Source: Cyathus striatus (lineage: Eukaryota; Basidiomycota; Agaricomycetes; Agaricales; Nidulariaceae). Taken from it: a DNA stretch of 64,000 nucleotides. The DNA lies in NCBI GenBank assembly GCA_025738555.1, contig JAOVFP010000006.1:5394001-5458000 (forward strand), written 5' to 3'. A program made the translations under genes and the position numbers. Within the stretch, counting starts at the first letter, position 1, and every line of letters begins with the position of its first letter. Positions 1-10,330 of the stretch are shown here, in pieces. The notes beneath the pieces were generated by a model that searched no databases, was not told the DNA's origin, and worked only from the letters and a program-made list of their open reading frames with translations.

Positions 1-349
1 CCTTTTTCCATTGCCTATTTCAACGCGAACGCGTTTTCGCTTCCCGCAATTGTTTTTGCAACTCAACAGGAGGGACAGCTACTGCTGCTAATCACTTATA
101 TTCCAATAGTGTTTTCAACTTTTGAAACAGTACGTATTGTTGTGGTTTACAATTTTTTACATCAATACGAATGTGATTTACAACCAAACGCATTTTTGCT
201 TCCCGCGATCATTCCCCCGACGCCCGACTGCTAGTTGGAGGGCGTTGTTCTGGCTGTGAGTCGTTCGTACTACAGTTACCGTTTCGATGATCGCAACGGT
301 ATGTTTTTTAACTATTTTGTGTTGACTATATTAACAACATGTTCACGCG
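1..349. other. Left edge, no gene assigned
   Basis: No open frame of useful length is visible. The segment may hold the promoter or 5' leader of the spliced model that begins at 350. A GTATGT motif near 300 could be a splice donor of an upstream exon, but no matching acceptor was convincing. Confidence 0.3.
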
Positions 350-796
350 ATGATTCTTAACCCTTTACCACCACTTTCGTCTACCAGAACATCAATAGTA
401 AGTGTTTTACTACATTTTTCTTTCATTTCTTTATTCTTTTTTAGATGTTTTTCATTACTAGAGCTGTGGCAGGCCGCATTAAAGACGCTTCAAGGCAGTA
501 TGCCGCGAAATGTGTTAAATCGGTCGTTGAAAGCAAATCAGCGTACATCTCGTCCGATGTAGCAAAATGGGTCGTCGTGTATGTTTTTTTTCGTTTTTTT
601 TCTGTTCTTTCGACTAATATATGTTAATAGGTCCGATATGCATCGCAATAAAAGGGACAATAATCGTCATTTCACAGTCCGGGGTTTGGGAAACGACGGG
701 GTGGGACTGCAGACCCTACATGTATATAGTCCATACCGATTCTGGTCTTTTTCCAGGGGGAAGACTGTTAAAGCGGCCGATATGATTGTCATTTAG
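350..796 (+). CDS. Small three-exon gene model, unknown function
   Basis: Three short open segments join in frame through two good fungal introns. Exon 1 is 350-397 (starts MILNPLPPLSS, ends at GTAAGT). Exon 2 is 445-578 (after TTTTTTAG, ends at GTATGT). Exon 3 is 631-796 (after TTAATAG, stop TAG at 794-796). The introns are 47 and 52 nt, and the total is 348 nt, or 115 residues. The middle part (ITRAVAGRIKDASRQYAAK) is basic and helical in character, and the C-terminal exon is rich in Arg and Asn. I do not recognise a family. The start could lie further upstream. The model rests on splice signals and phase only, so a chance combination of short frames is still possible. Confidence 0.4.
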
Positions 797-881
797 TTAT
801 ATACAATATCTACACTACACTACTATACCCTATTTCTTGATACCAATATGTATTCTTTTTTGGCGCATTTGTATTCATTTT

Positions 882-1471
882 TTATCCGTTTTTTGGCGAT
901 ATTCGTACGAGTGTCCTACATATTCTACACACTACGTATTCTACACTGATCGCTTTGATGGCTTCTATATTCGGAAATCGATATCCCCAATCTGGGTACT
1001 CCCTAAGCTTCGGCAATGACGAATATTTCACATAATCATGTTTTACTGTACCTAATCTATGCAAATACGGTACCCAATCTACATGAATATACAGTACCCC
1101 TATGACCCTGAATACGGTACCCCTGTGACCCTGCATTTGGTACCACTGTGGAACACTATTCCGCATGGCCGCTATCTGAGATTTACTGAAAAAGAAATAT
1201 AAATGATTAAAATGCGATTGTATAAGTGAATTATTACATACTGTCCTCTTCCCTTCTTTCCCTTCCTCTTCTTAGCACTGTTCCCCTCAGATTCTTCATC
1301 TACAGTACTGTCCTTTTTACCCTTCTTTTTAGCAGGCTGAGTAGTAGCTTCAGTGGAGGAGACAGCACACTTGCGAGCATTTGAAGGTTCTGGTAAATTG
1401 CCAGTATTGCCACTGATTGTAGTGGCATTAGCATTGGTAGATTTGTTCCTAGTAGATCTGCGAGGAGGCAT
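882..1471 (-). CDS. Two-exon gene model with basic low-complexity N-terminus
   Basis: Exon 1 runs 1471 down to 1242 and begins MPPRRSTRNK. It is rich in Ser, Thr, Lys and Arg, with clusters such as KKKGKK and KKRKGKK that look like nuclear-localisation patches. A GTATGT donor leads to a 56-nt intron (1186-1241) ending TTTTCAG. Exon 2 (1185-882) stays in frame and stops at 882. The total is 534 nt, or 177 residues. Exon 2 is built on degenerate direct repeats around the motif GGTACC, giving repeated GTV/WVPY-type segments, so it may be co-opted repeat DNA. Function is unknown. The basic N-terminus suggests a nucleic-acid-associated protein, which is inference only. Confidence 0.42.
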
Positions 1472-1474
1472 GGT

Positions 1475-2140
1475 ATGTTGAAGTGAGTTCTGATATGTTC
1501 TGATGTGGTGGATGTGGGTGGATGAGTGGTGATGATAGTAGTAAGGAAGAGAAAGAGGGATGAGGCATGTGAAGATCTAAAGGCAACAGAATGTTCACAC
1601 CATTTATTTTTATTCCTGTGTATGTGACATCATGATTTGACAGCTAATCTATAAATAGTATAAGGGAACGGCATGAGCAATCACAATGTTGATTGATTAA
1701 GCAAATGAAGTGTGAGAGAAAAATGTAAGCAATCACAACATTGATGAGCACAAAAATAAGATGTAGGCAATTCAATGTGAAATCGCCTACACATACAAAC
1801 TTCAATAGCAAGTGATCACGCACAAATATAGATGAGCTCTTAGGGAAGTCTGTTGTCGACAACAGGAATCTCACTGTAATACATCTGGATGAATACCAAA
1901 ATTTTATGTATTGTTTTTGTATCTGGAATCTCACTGTAGCACTTCTCTAAATGAATATAATAACTATATATATTGTCTTTGTATCTATATGGTACATATT
2001 TCTATGTGAGTACACTAGTCTACAATATACTGAACAGTGGGCAACAATGGGTAGAGGGGGGGGCAAATGGGTGCAACAACATGTGTATGCAGGCGGTAGC
2101 GTGTGTCAAGGTGGAGGATGTCAAAGGGGGGCGACGATGG
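1475..2140. other. Intergenic, with a 60-bp tandem duplication
   Basis: No gene is supported. At 1865-1990 a 60-bp unit beginning GGAATCTCACTGTA occurs twice in tandem with moderate divergence. The rest is AT-rich and unremarkable. Confidence 0.45.
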
Positions 2141-2383
2141 GATCCATCACCACCCCCTTCCCTCCCCTTGCTGTCCCCATCCCTTGCTATCCCCAACCCT
2201 TGCTGTCCCTCCCCATCCTTCGCTGTCATTCTCTATCCTTCGCTACAGCAGTGAGATGGCGACACCATCGCTGCCCCCTCCCCTCGTTATCATTTCCCCT
2301 CCCCTCATTATTCTCTCCCCTCCCCCCATTATTACATCCCCTCCCTTCGCTGTCCCTTCCCCTCCCCTCACTGTCTCTTCCTA
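2141..2383. repeat. Pyrimidine-rich low-complexity tract
   Basis: An almost pure C/T tract on the plus strand made of variants of CCTTGCTGTCCC and CCCCTCCCCTC. Several frames are open on both strands because of composition, so none is taken as coding. Confidence 0.7.
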
Positions 2384-2703
2384 AACGGCACCCCGTCACT
2401 TGCAAGACGAGGTGCGTGGTGGAGGAGAGGAATGGCACCTCATCACTTGCAAGATGAGGTGCATGGTGGAGGGAAGGAACAACACCTCATCACTTGCGAG
2501 ATGAGGTGTGGGGGGGAGGGAAGGAATGGCACCTCATCACTTGCGAGACGAGGTCCATAGTGGAGGGAAGGAATGGCACCTCATCACTTGCGAGACGAGG
2601 TGTGGGGGGGAGGGAAGGAACGGCACCTCATCACTTGTGAGACGAGGTGCGGGAGAGGAGAAATGGCACGCTCGTCATTTGCCAGACGAGGTGCAGAGGG
2701 GGA
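2384..2703. repeat. 47-bp minisatellite, about seven copies
   Basis: Seven consecutive copies of a 47-bp unit (consensus starts AATGGCACCTCATCACTTG, followed by an AGACGAGGTG segment and a G-rich tail). Each unit contains CACCTC and, 14 bp later, GAGGTG, so each can form a short hairpin. The last copy is diverged. In one plus frame it reads as a repeated MAPHHLRDEV peptide. This looks like a by-product of the repeat rather than a protein. Confidence 0.85.
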
Positions 2704-2704
2704 C

Positions 2705-2930
2705 GGCACATGGGAGAGGACGTTGGCAGAGGCGGCATTGTGCCGTGGTATGCGTTGGCATACAGCTGGTGCAAGTGGTGAGGAGAAGAAGGCAGGGGGG
2801 AGAGGAAAGTATGCTTTGGCATATGTTGTTGTCGGCATGTGGGAGACAACATTGGCGGAGGCGGCATTGTGCCATGGTATGTGTTGGTGTGCAATTGGTG
2901 CACACGGTGGGGAGAAGGAGGTAGGGGGAT
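2705..2930. repeat. Direct duplication, 129-bp period
   Basis: A segment of about 95 bp starting GGCACATGGGAGAGGACG at 2705 recurs at 2834 with roughly 80 percent identity, including the core GGCGGCATTGTGCC. It directly follows the 47-bp minisatellite. Confidence 0.7.
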
Positions 2931-3116
2931 ACATAACAAAGGGTAAGCTGTTGGAGAACAAATAATTACACAGAAAGATAACGAATATACAATGTACCGT
3001 TAGAATTAACTCCAGCCAGACCTACATGTGGCAGTACTCCAAGACCCAGAGCGAGCGAGACGACAGAGTGTTGATGGGCAGCTGCATTGGTGGCAGTGTG
3101 CATTGATCAAAGCCAT

Positions 3117-3191
3117 GAGCGAGGAGGGTGAAGCGAGCAATGAGTGAGAGGGGTGAAGCGAGCAATGAGTGAGGAGGGTGAAGAGAGCAAT
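3117..3191. repeat. 25-bp minisatellite, three copies
   Basis: Three tandem 25-bp units of the form GAGTGAGGAGGGTGAAGCG plus AGCAAT. The flanks (2931-3116 and 3192-3336) contain no supported gene. Confidence 0.7.
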
Positions 3192-3336
3192 GACAGTGGG
3201 AATAGAGTGACAATGGTGAGAACAAGTGTATCAACAGTGAGAAGCACAGTGGTGACGCATCACAGGCACCAGTTACCAGTCACCGATGGCCAGTGACAGC
3301 GATGACATGTGACATCATCAGTGGTTATGTGCAAAG

Positions 3337-3419
3337 GCCATGTTGGCTCAGCTGGTTTAGCACACCATATGTCTGATGACAAAGCAATGGGAAGCTAAGG
3401 GTTCAATTCACGCTGTGGT
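3337..3419 (+). repeat. tRNA-like sequence, probable SINE head or decayed tRNA
   Basis: An internal pol III A box is present as TGGCTCAGCTGG (3344-3355), an exact match to the usual consensus. A B-box-like GGGTTCAATTCAC lies at 3398-3410. The first seven bases can pair with CTGTGGT at the 3' end (six of seven, with wobbles). The D stem is damaged and no clean anticodon arm forms, so I do not call a functional tRNA. A tRNA-derived SINE or a tRNA pseudogene fits best. Confidence 0.4.
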
Positions 3420-6400
3420 ATGTTATTTTACTAAGTACATATTATATTATAATTACGTATAACATAAGAGGTCCGTACGGATTCCGTGTAACTCTTTGTT
3501 ATGGAATTCTGCGTATTCCATATGGAATTTACCAATCCATACAAATCTGCATGGATTCCGTAAGGAATACGTGCAGAATAATTACTAATTTAAAGTGATG
3601 TCCCAGCCAATTTAATAATTACAGAATCTGCATGGATTCCATACAGAACACATGGCTCAGTGTAAAGAGCTCGGAATAGGAGAGAATAGCAGGGTAAGAA
3701 AGCAAGGAAGGGCAGAAGCACTATGAAACAGATGGGGAAAGTGCAATACAATGTGTATGGACAAAAGATGAGACTCAGGCCTTCCTGGGAGTAGGCAGTG
3801 CCCATGGCTTATAAGGATGACCAGCTATATATATTATGCAATCTACCAAAGTAGTTTTACAGAAGTTTTATGTGGTGGAATTGGCTCACAAAATATAGCA
3901 TTGGACTCTGATCATCCATATCATCCAGTGTAAAGAGAATGGGTGCCTGAAGCTACAGTTCACCAAGCCTTCAAGGGTGAAGTGCATTGTTGCATCAGAA
4001 TCCTTCATAGGCATCTTTAATCCTGACCCAGGCCTTGCTAGTGGCAACAAAGGTGGGGGCAGTAACTATGGTGGTGGTAGCAGTGGAAAGATAGTGAGGA
4101 AGATGAAGAATAAGACATACAGTATCATCCTCTACACAATGCTTAGAATCACCAATTATGTAGGCTGGAGCCTAGACAAGCCAGTGCCAAAGCTCCCTCA
4201 GTCACACTTCCCAGAGGAGGCTCAGTTCAATCACTGGCAGCACAAAGGGGCATGAATAACCTTCTATTTTGACTCCTGAGGCCCAAGTCCCAACACTGAG
4301 CCTGATGACCCTATCACAAAGCCCTGCATTCCAATTGGCAGTGGTGGTAAGAGGTGTGAGGGATGGGAGGTTGATGTATCCTTTGTACCTGTTGTTCATT
4401 TGCACAGAAGTCCCATCAATGGTGATGATGGTGATAATTGATGACACTGAGGACTCAGGGAAGATGAAGATTGATGGCAAGGAAGGTGGTGGTGGTAACA
4501 AGGGAGTGGATAGTGTGTTGCCTTTATCAGGGTTGCATAGCAAAATCACCAGCTTTCAAATCACCAGCTACTGTGGTATTCTCTCAATTGTGATGCTTGA
4601 GGTTCTTAAAACATCAGGTTTATATTGGCATGTTTGAAGAACTCTACCAGTGATGGTCATAGTGTCTAATGAGACCTGCATTAGTGGTTTCAATGATATG
4701 AGTGAAGCTGTAGCTTACTTGTTTTCATTGTGTATCAAAGCTGTCTCAAGCAACTGAGACCCTCCCAACCCCCAACTATAATTCAACACCTACTTCTATT
4801 CAACTCTCCATCAGTCCCCTTCCAACAGCACAGGTCAGTGGACAGCAAACCTACCAATCTAATGATAGGCTATGGTAAAATAGAAATCAGAATGAAGTAT
4901 AGAAACAATAGGAAAAGAACTAACCAGATGGTTATCATTATGAATCAATATCAATGAGGAATGACAGCTGTTGGCAAATTCAAATCATCAGTGTGTCAGC
5001 TGCCAACACATTACAGTGGTCACAAAGTGCCACTCAAAAGCTGTTAGCCAGTCAGCAGGCCAGAAACTGAGATTCCAAAAGCAACCCACAAATTGTCTTA
5101 TTAGGAAATCCAAATGTCCCCATAACCTGCTACCTTAAAAGGTAATGGGAATCACATGATGTATTCCAAATTTGGAAATATATTCCTGCACTGCTTATGA
5201 ACATGACATTTTGCATCTGGAAGACACATTAATATTGTACCCACCACCATAGTTCAGTTGGATCATAGCTTTATGAGAGTGCAGTCAATTGATATGGTTA
5301 AGAGTTCAAATGTTCAAATCCCTTGGATGAACTTTTATTTTTCAGTAGTGTTTGAATTCACCCCTGTCTGGTGATCCATAGACGAATTTGGAAAGAAGCT
5401 GTGCCCCTCAGTGTCCTGTAGATCATGGCTCATCATAAGGTGTTGTTACTCATAAATTGAGTGATATTAGTGACAAGTCCATTACCAAAGGAATGTGCAT
5501 ACACATGCACACATAATGAGCATACTCAGTACCTATATCCAAACACATCTCTGTAATATCATGTCTGGTAGGATTTATAAAGTCCATTTGATGTATGCAT
5601 ATGTGAAGTAATTGGATTCTGCTTCCTGTACCATAAGACATCTGATCTTGCCAAAATTGCATGCAAAGTATCTAAAAGGTTCTGTAGCATAGTCCCCTTC
5701 AAAAGAAATCCCTGTAAATAAGTAATCTGGCACACTTATAGTCCCCACAATGTGTTGAACAAAACAACCCAGGTTTGCTTGTGAAAACCTATGATGATGC
5801 AACACCTGGTATACAGCCCTCTATGGTGACCTACCAAATTTATTAGTCCCTAATGCTGAATGTGGTTAGCAAAACACATGCTTACCAGTTATTAACAACA
5901 TACACCAAGGTCTTTCCTATGCTAGAGCTATCATCCCTCAATGACAGGAAGTGCTAAAGACTCCAGCTTGCAATATGTATGCATGATTAGGTTTGCCTCA
6001 GTGGTGGAGCATGGTAGAGTTCAAGCATTGCTTAAAGTGCACTATGATACTATGTGTGATACATCTTACAGACTAGAAAAGTTGTGCTCTGCAGTACCAT
6101 AGGAAAATATTTCCGAATTTGGTAAAGTCATGTGGTGTCATAGTGGGGGAGATGAACAACAGTCGAAGCACTCAGAGTCGGTCCACCGAGTTCATGCGCA
6201 TAGACCAACTGCTCGACGACGACGTGTTTGTTTCAATAATGTAGTCATTATCCCATGGTCACCTGTTCATTTTAGTACTGTCCTGGTCCACTCTTGCCAT
6301 TGGTCCACTCTCCTCCAACTCGCTTCTCTCGTTTAATCAAGAGTTGTCAGATCGTAGAAATATGGACCAGGATCTGAGAGCGTTATCCCTAAACTAATAC

Positions 6401-6642
6401 ATATTTGGATGACCCTTTATACGGCATTTGGCCAGCACTGCTTAGCAAGCTTGAAGCAAACAAGTATCCGGCAGCTCGGCATCTTGACTTCTAACTAACA
6501 ATGCACTCTATTCGCATTCCTTTGCATACTTGGTCCTTCGGCACAACTTCACAAGTCACTATATAATCATATATGGACTGATTTAGTGGAGTAAGTATGT
6601 ATTTACAGGCAACTTATTATATAAAAGAATCATAGTGTATAG
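3420..6642. other. Decayed, CpG-poor sequence without a supported gene
   Basis: Several short frames are open here (for example minus strand 5450-5805), but none has a recognisable motif or joins into a longer model. The segment 3450-3650 repeats the motif GCATGGATTCC and near-palindromes such as CCATATGG, which resembles a decayed inverted-repeat element. The very low CpG content suggests old methylated repeat DNA. Confidence 0.35.
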
Positions 6643-6644
6643 TA

Positions 6645-6909
6645 CTGTACCATTATGACCAACTGTTCACAAGATTTTTGTGTGACAGCCATGTTCAGTT
6701 GGACCTTGTGTTCAATGACCTGTGTGATGCATGACAAAACCCAAATCTGTTCAAATTTAAGCTCGCGAGCAAAGCGAGTGCTCGCAAAATTTGACCAAGT
6801 TTCTTGTACCTCTGTTCAGACTTGGTTGTGATGCATGACAAATCCAGGTTCTGTTCAAGTTCACGGCCCTGTGTGACAAGTGACTGAACAGTTGATCATA
6901 ATGGTACAG
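6645..6909. mobile_element. 265-bp MITE with about 25-bp inverted repeats and TA flanks
   Basis: The left end CTGTACCATTATGACC and the reverse complement of the right end (CTGTACCATTATGATC) match almost perfectly, and the match continues into AACTGTTCA. TA dinucleotides flank both ends (6643-6644 and 6910-6911), as expected for a Tc1/mariner-type target duplication. An internal hairpin centres on GCTCGCGAGC near 6773. There is no coding capacity. Confidence 0.8.
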
Positions 6910-6911
6910 TA

Positions 6912-7995
6912 GAAGGAGATGTATTATGTATAAGTACTGGAATGACTATGTATAATTGCCACCATAAGCTTGTGTTGAGAAGGGATATAAAAGGTTGGGG
7001 TATGACCCCTGCTCTGAGGGGCATATATTAAGCATGATATATATCCCAGAACATGAGGATTAGGATTTGAACAAATCCGGCATGGAAATTGTCCCCATAT
7101 ATCCCGAGTGGTGGGCATTTTGTTTGACTGCCGAGCATCATATTCTGCTTGAGATGTTAGTATATTACCTTGTTAATTTTCCGGAATTCCAAGTTTCATT
7201 TGTTCTTCTATAGTGATCTCGAGTGAATGACGGTATTTGAGATGTCGTAGCATATTGTGTTTCCAGTGAGAGTGTTGTGCTGCAACCCAAAAGAGCATCG
7301 ACCATACATTCCATAATGATAGGAATCAATGTATTGATCATATTCTTGCATGAAAGCAGTTAATTATGCACCCTATAGAATATTATTAGCACATATATAG
7401 TGGATAACGCCAAGATTACCAACTTCCAAACTTTACTAAGGATTTTACACCACTTTGATGTTTCTCCATTGGCTTTGAACCATGGTTGAATGCATGACAT
7501 TGATTCATGTACTCAAAGTGCCTTGTGCCAATCATTTCCTTATTTTCTGACTCACAATCTCGCTGTTGGATAGGGGAAGAGTGATCTTTCACAAACAGTA
7601 ATTGCTCGAGGACATCTTTATAACCAGAAGCACTATATGAGAAACTAGAATTTGAAGAAAGCGAAGGAGCACATATATGAACAGGAGAACTATGAGACAG
7701 TTGAACATCACCAGTATATATGCTAGATACAGATGTGGGCTAGCATGGTTGTTGAATTGGCAAGAGTGAAGCGTGTCAAGAATATGGGACAACCTATGAT
7801 ACATTAAGCAAGGGTACGGTGATGATGCGTTGATGAATCGTTCAGATATTCATGCGCCCATTAGCCTCTGTCGGAGATTTAAAAAAGCTCAGCTAAACAA
7901 GTTTGTTTGCTTCAGCTTGGGAAGGGGGTATGGGGGGAGGATACCCTCCGTGGGAACTGGTACGAGATCGGCGGATCTGACGACTCTTGCATTTA
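6912..7995. other. Intergenic, no gene seen
   Basis: Short open frames are present (6924-7118 minus, 7589-7804 minus), but they lack motifs, splice support or coding-like composition. Confidence 0.4.
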
Positions 7996-9756
7996 CTGGA
8001 TCATTTCGACCAATTGTTCGGTCACGCGTCACACAACGTCTCATGGCGAACAATTGTTGTTCCAGTACCATCTAAGGTTGGTCATTCCAGTAACCTTCCA
8101 GTTATGATTCCAGTTCCAAACACGTGTACATATAACTTACCGGCTTGTTATAACAAAGGAAACATGGCACAGGTTGCCTCAAATGGTGAGCTTGCTTGGT
8201 ATGACATGCAGACAGCATGTCTGTCCAAACGGCGTGTGAAAGTATTTCTGGAGAGGGCCGAGCCTCACTCTGGCTATCTGCCTTCGATCTGAGTTATCCA
8301 TATTATTGCACGGTAATGTATGGAACATAATACAATAGTTCTCTCTATATTGATGAAATAAATTTAGGTCACAGATGTAGATTTTTAAAATACAGATGGC
8401 GTGTAAAATAGTTTTAGTAGCAATATACAGTTGAACCAATATATTTTCTCTCACAAACACAATTAAATATTACACTATCTTTTCGTGCTGGCCACCCTTA
8501 TAATTGTAGGTATTTTACACTGCTTATATTGCTATGTTGTTGTATGTACAACGCTGACACCACCTTTTCTCTAAAAAAAAAAGGGGTAAGACAGGAGGAT
8601 GACCGGACCTGGAATGCCCGCTCCCTTACAACATTAGCGACAGTAGCCACTATGAGATAGAAAGAAAATCATTTGTTATTTCTATATATTATTAGAGGTG
8701 CATAGTGGAAATATTTCGATGAAATGAGGAAAGAAATAGATGGTTGACAAGGAGGGGGGATGAAGTGACTGGCATTCTAAATATTAATTTTGAAGTTAAG
8801 GGGAGACTACATAACCCAGTGAACATTTCTTGCAGGAAGATACAAGATATGCCAGTAAAAGAAGTATGGTGCAATTAGAAACACACCGAACGATGATACC
8901 GTGTGGAAAACCTTCCAATCACAAAGGAATCTGCCATGTGTTCGACAAAACCAGTTCAGTTCTTATCCATTATATAAGAAAGACGGCCTACCTACATCCT
9001 TTGTATTTGCGAGCCGGTACACGAGTAGTCCACGTGTTTGGAATTGGAATGGTCACTGGAAAGTTGCTGGAATGACCGACTTTGACAGTACTGGAACGTC
9101 ATTTGTTCGCCGTGTCTAGAAACAGAACAATTTTGACAAATGTCACGTGTCCCGAGGAGCACCGAACAAAGGTTCAGTGAAACAAAAAAAGGCCAAAATT
9201 AGAAACAAAAAATTGTTTTTTTCATTATTAACTGTATGTACTGTATTTCTAATGTCCCTCCCAAGCTTCTGTAGAATACATAGTGTTTTTAAAAAATTTC
9301 CTCTCCCCCTGCCTAAGTTCTGGAGTTGTGTTAGTTAGTAATGTATCAACCACTTCAACAAGCATGCTTTCTGCATCTGTTGCGAATTGAAGTCCAGAAA
9401 ATGAGTCACGACCAGTGGAGTTTTCGATGTGGTCCAATACCGCTGTCTTTAATCTAACTTTAGATGTTATATCTCGTGTTGATTGGATAAAAATGACATA
9501 TTGTACTTACTTCAAATTCTATAAACAAAGTGTTTGTTGCGTGTATTCTCTACTATTACTAAATAAATACTACTCATTGTTACAGTATTGGTATTGGTAC
9601 TTATGGTTTTGTTCTTAGCAAGTCCCATAATTCACTCTTAAAAGGTACGAACAAATTTGAATGATGTCACGCACTAAAATAGGCCACGAACAGAACAATG
9701 AACTGAAAATTTCGGTCACACAAAATGACAGCGAACAATCGGTCGAAATGATCCAG
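7996..9756. mobile_element. Non-autonomous TA-flanked element, 1.76 kb
   Basis: The left terminus CTGGATCATTTCGACCAA and the reverse complement of the right terminus (CTGGATCATTTCGACCGA) match, and the match runs on through TTGTTCG. TA lies on both sides (7994-7995 and 9757-9758). A second, longer inverted repeat lies inside: 8045-8125 pairs with 9035-9115 over about 80 bp, including GGTCATTCCAG and CCAAACACGTG. The two arms are unequal (about 30 bp from the outer end on the left, about 620 bp on the right), so extra DNA probably entered the right arm. No transposase is encoded. Terminus and flank resemble the 6645 MITE, so it belongs to the same or a sister group. Confidence 0.7.
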
Positions 9757-10031
9757 TAATCCCTCTTCGTGTACCATCCCAGTTGACTACCCTAACACTA
9801 CAACACATAGAGTCCTCGTACCAGATTCAGTGATCAACCAACATGCAACACCTGGAAGAGTACAACCTGTATTGGTGAACTTGCGATAATTTGCTAGTAC
9901 ATCTTCTCCCCTTCACCCTTTCGTTGTTCAATACAGAAACATGCACGTGGCCACTTTGGCAACCAAAAAACTGCTTGATTTTCATGGGAGAAGACTGATC
10001 TTTTACTTTCGTTCAATCAGTGCTTCGCAAT
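9757..10031. other. Upstream region of the small gene at 10032
   Basis: No repeat or open frame stands out. It may hold the promoter of the next gene. Confidence 0.3.
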
Positions 10032-10330
10032 ATGGCAACGTCCGAGTCTGTTGTCAAGGGGTGTGTGGCACACGCTTCAGCGCGGTGATTGTTGCACATC
10101 GTCCTTTCATCTCGTGGGTGAGATGTTCCTAAGATAAATTTGCAGCGACGTGCTTTCGAACCTACCATTAGTAGTGAAGGAAAAGATGGTCAGGCCGGAA
10201 GAGGTTCGTTCATTCATTATCTAGATGCGCACCTTTATTGATTGTATTACCATAGGTGTTAATTGTTGACAACGACGAAGGTGAAATGGTGCGCGAGTTC
10301 ATGAAGGAGAGAAACACTATCATCTTGTAA
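10032..10330 (+). CDS. Small three-exon gene, about 62 residues, unknown function
   Basis: Exon 1 is 10032-10084 (starts MATSESVVKGC). Exon 2 is 10146-10203 (after TTTGCAG, reads RDVLSNLPLVVKEKMVRPEE). Exon 3 is 10256-10330 (after CCATAG, reads VLIVDNDEGEMVREFMKERN and stops TAA). The introns are 61 and 52 nt and all phases fit. The product is a soluble, acidic-basic mixed small protein with no signal peptide or membrane segment. Codon use and CpG content look like ordinary host DNA, unlike the surrounding repeats. A GTAAAT donor overlapping the stop and a TTTGCAG acceptor at about 10413 would allow an alternative tail ending FAL. I do not recognise a family. Confidence 0.45.

Noticed and set aside
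1951..2965. Overlapping open frames on both strands up to 168 codons
   Set aside because: The pyrimidine tract and the 47-bp minisatellite keep many frames open. No motif or splice logic supports a protein.
5245..5330. Second plus-strand tRNA-like sequence (TAGTTCAGTTGGAT and TGTTCAAATCCC)
   Set aside because: The two boxes are spaced acceptably, but no acceptor or anticodon stem forms and the sequence lies in decayed DNA. Too weak to list.
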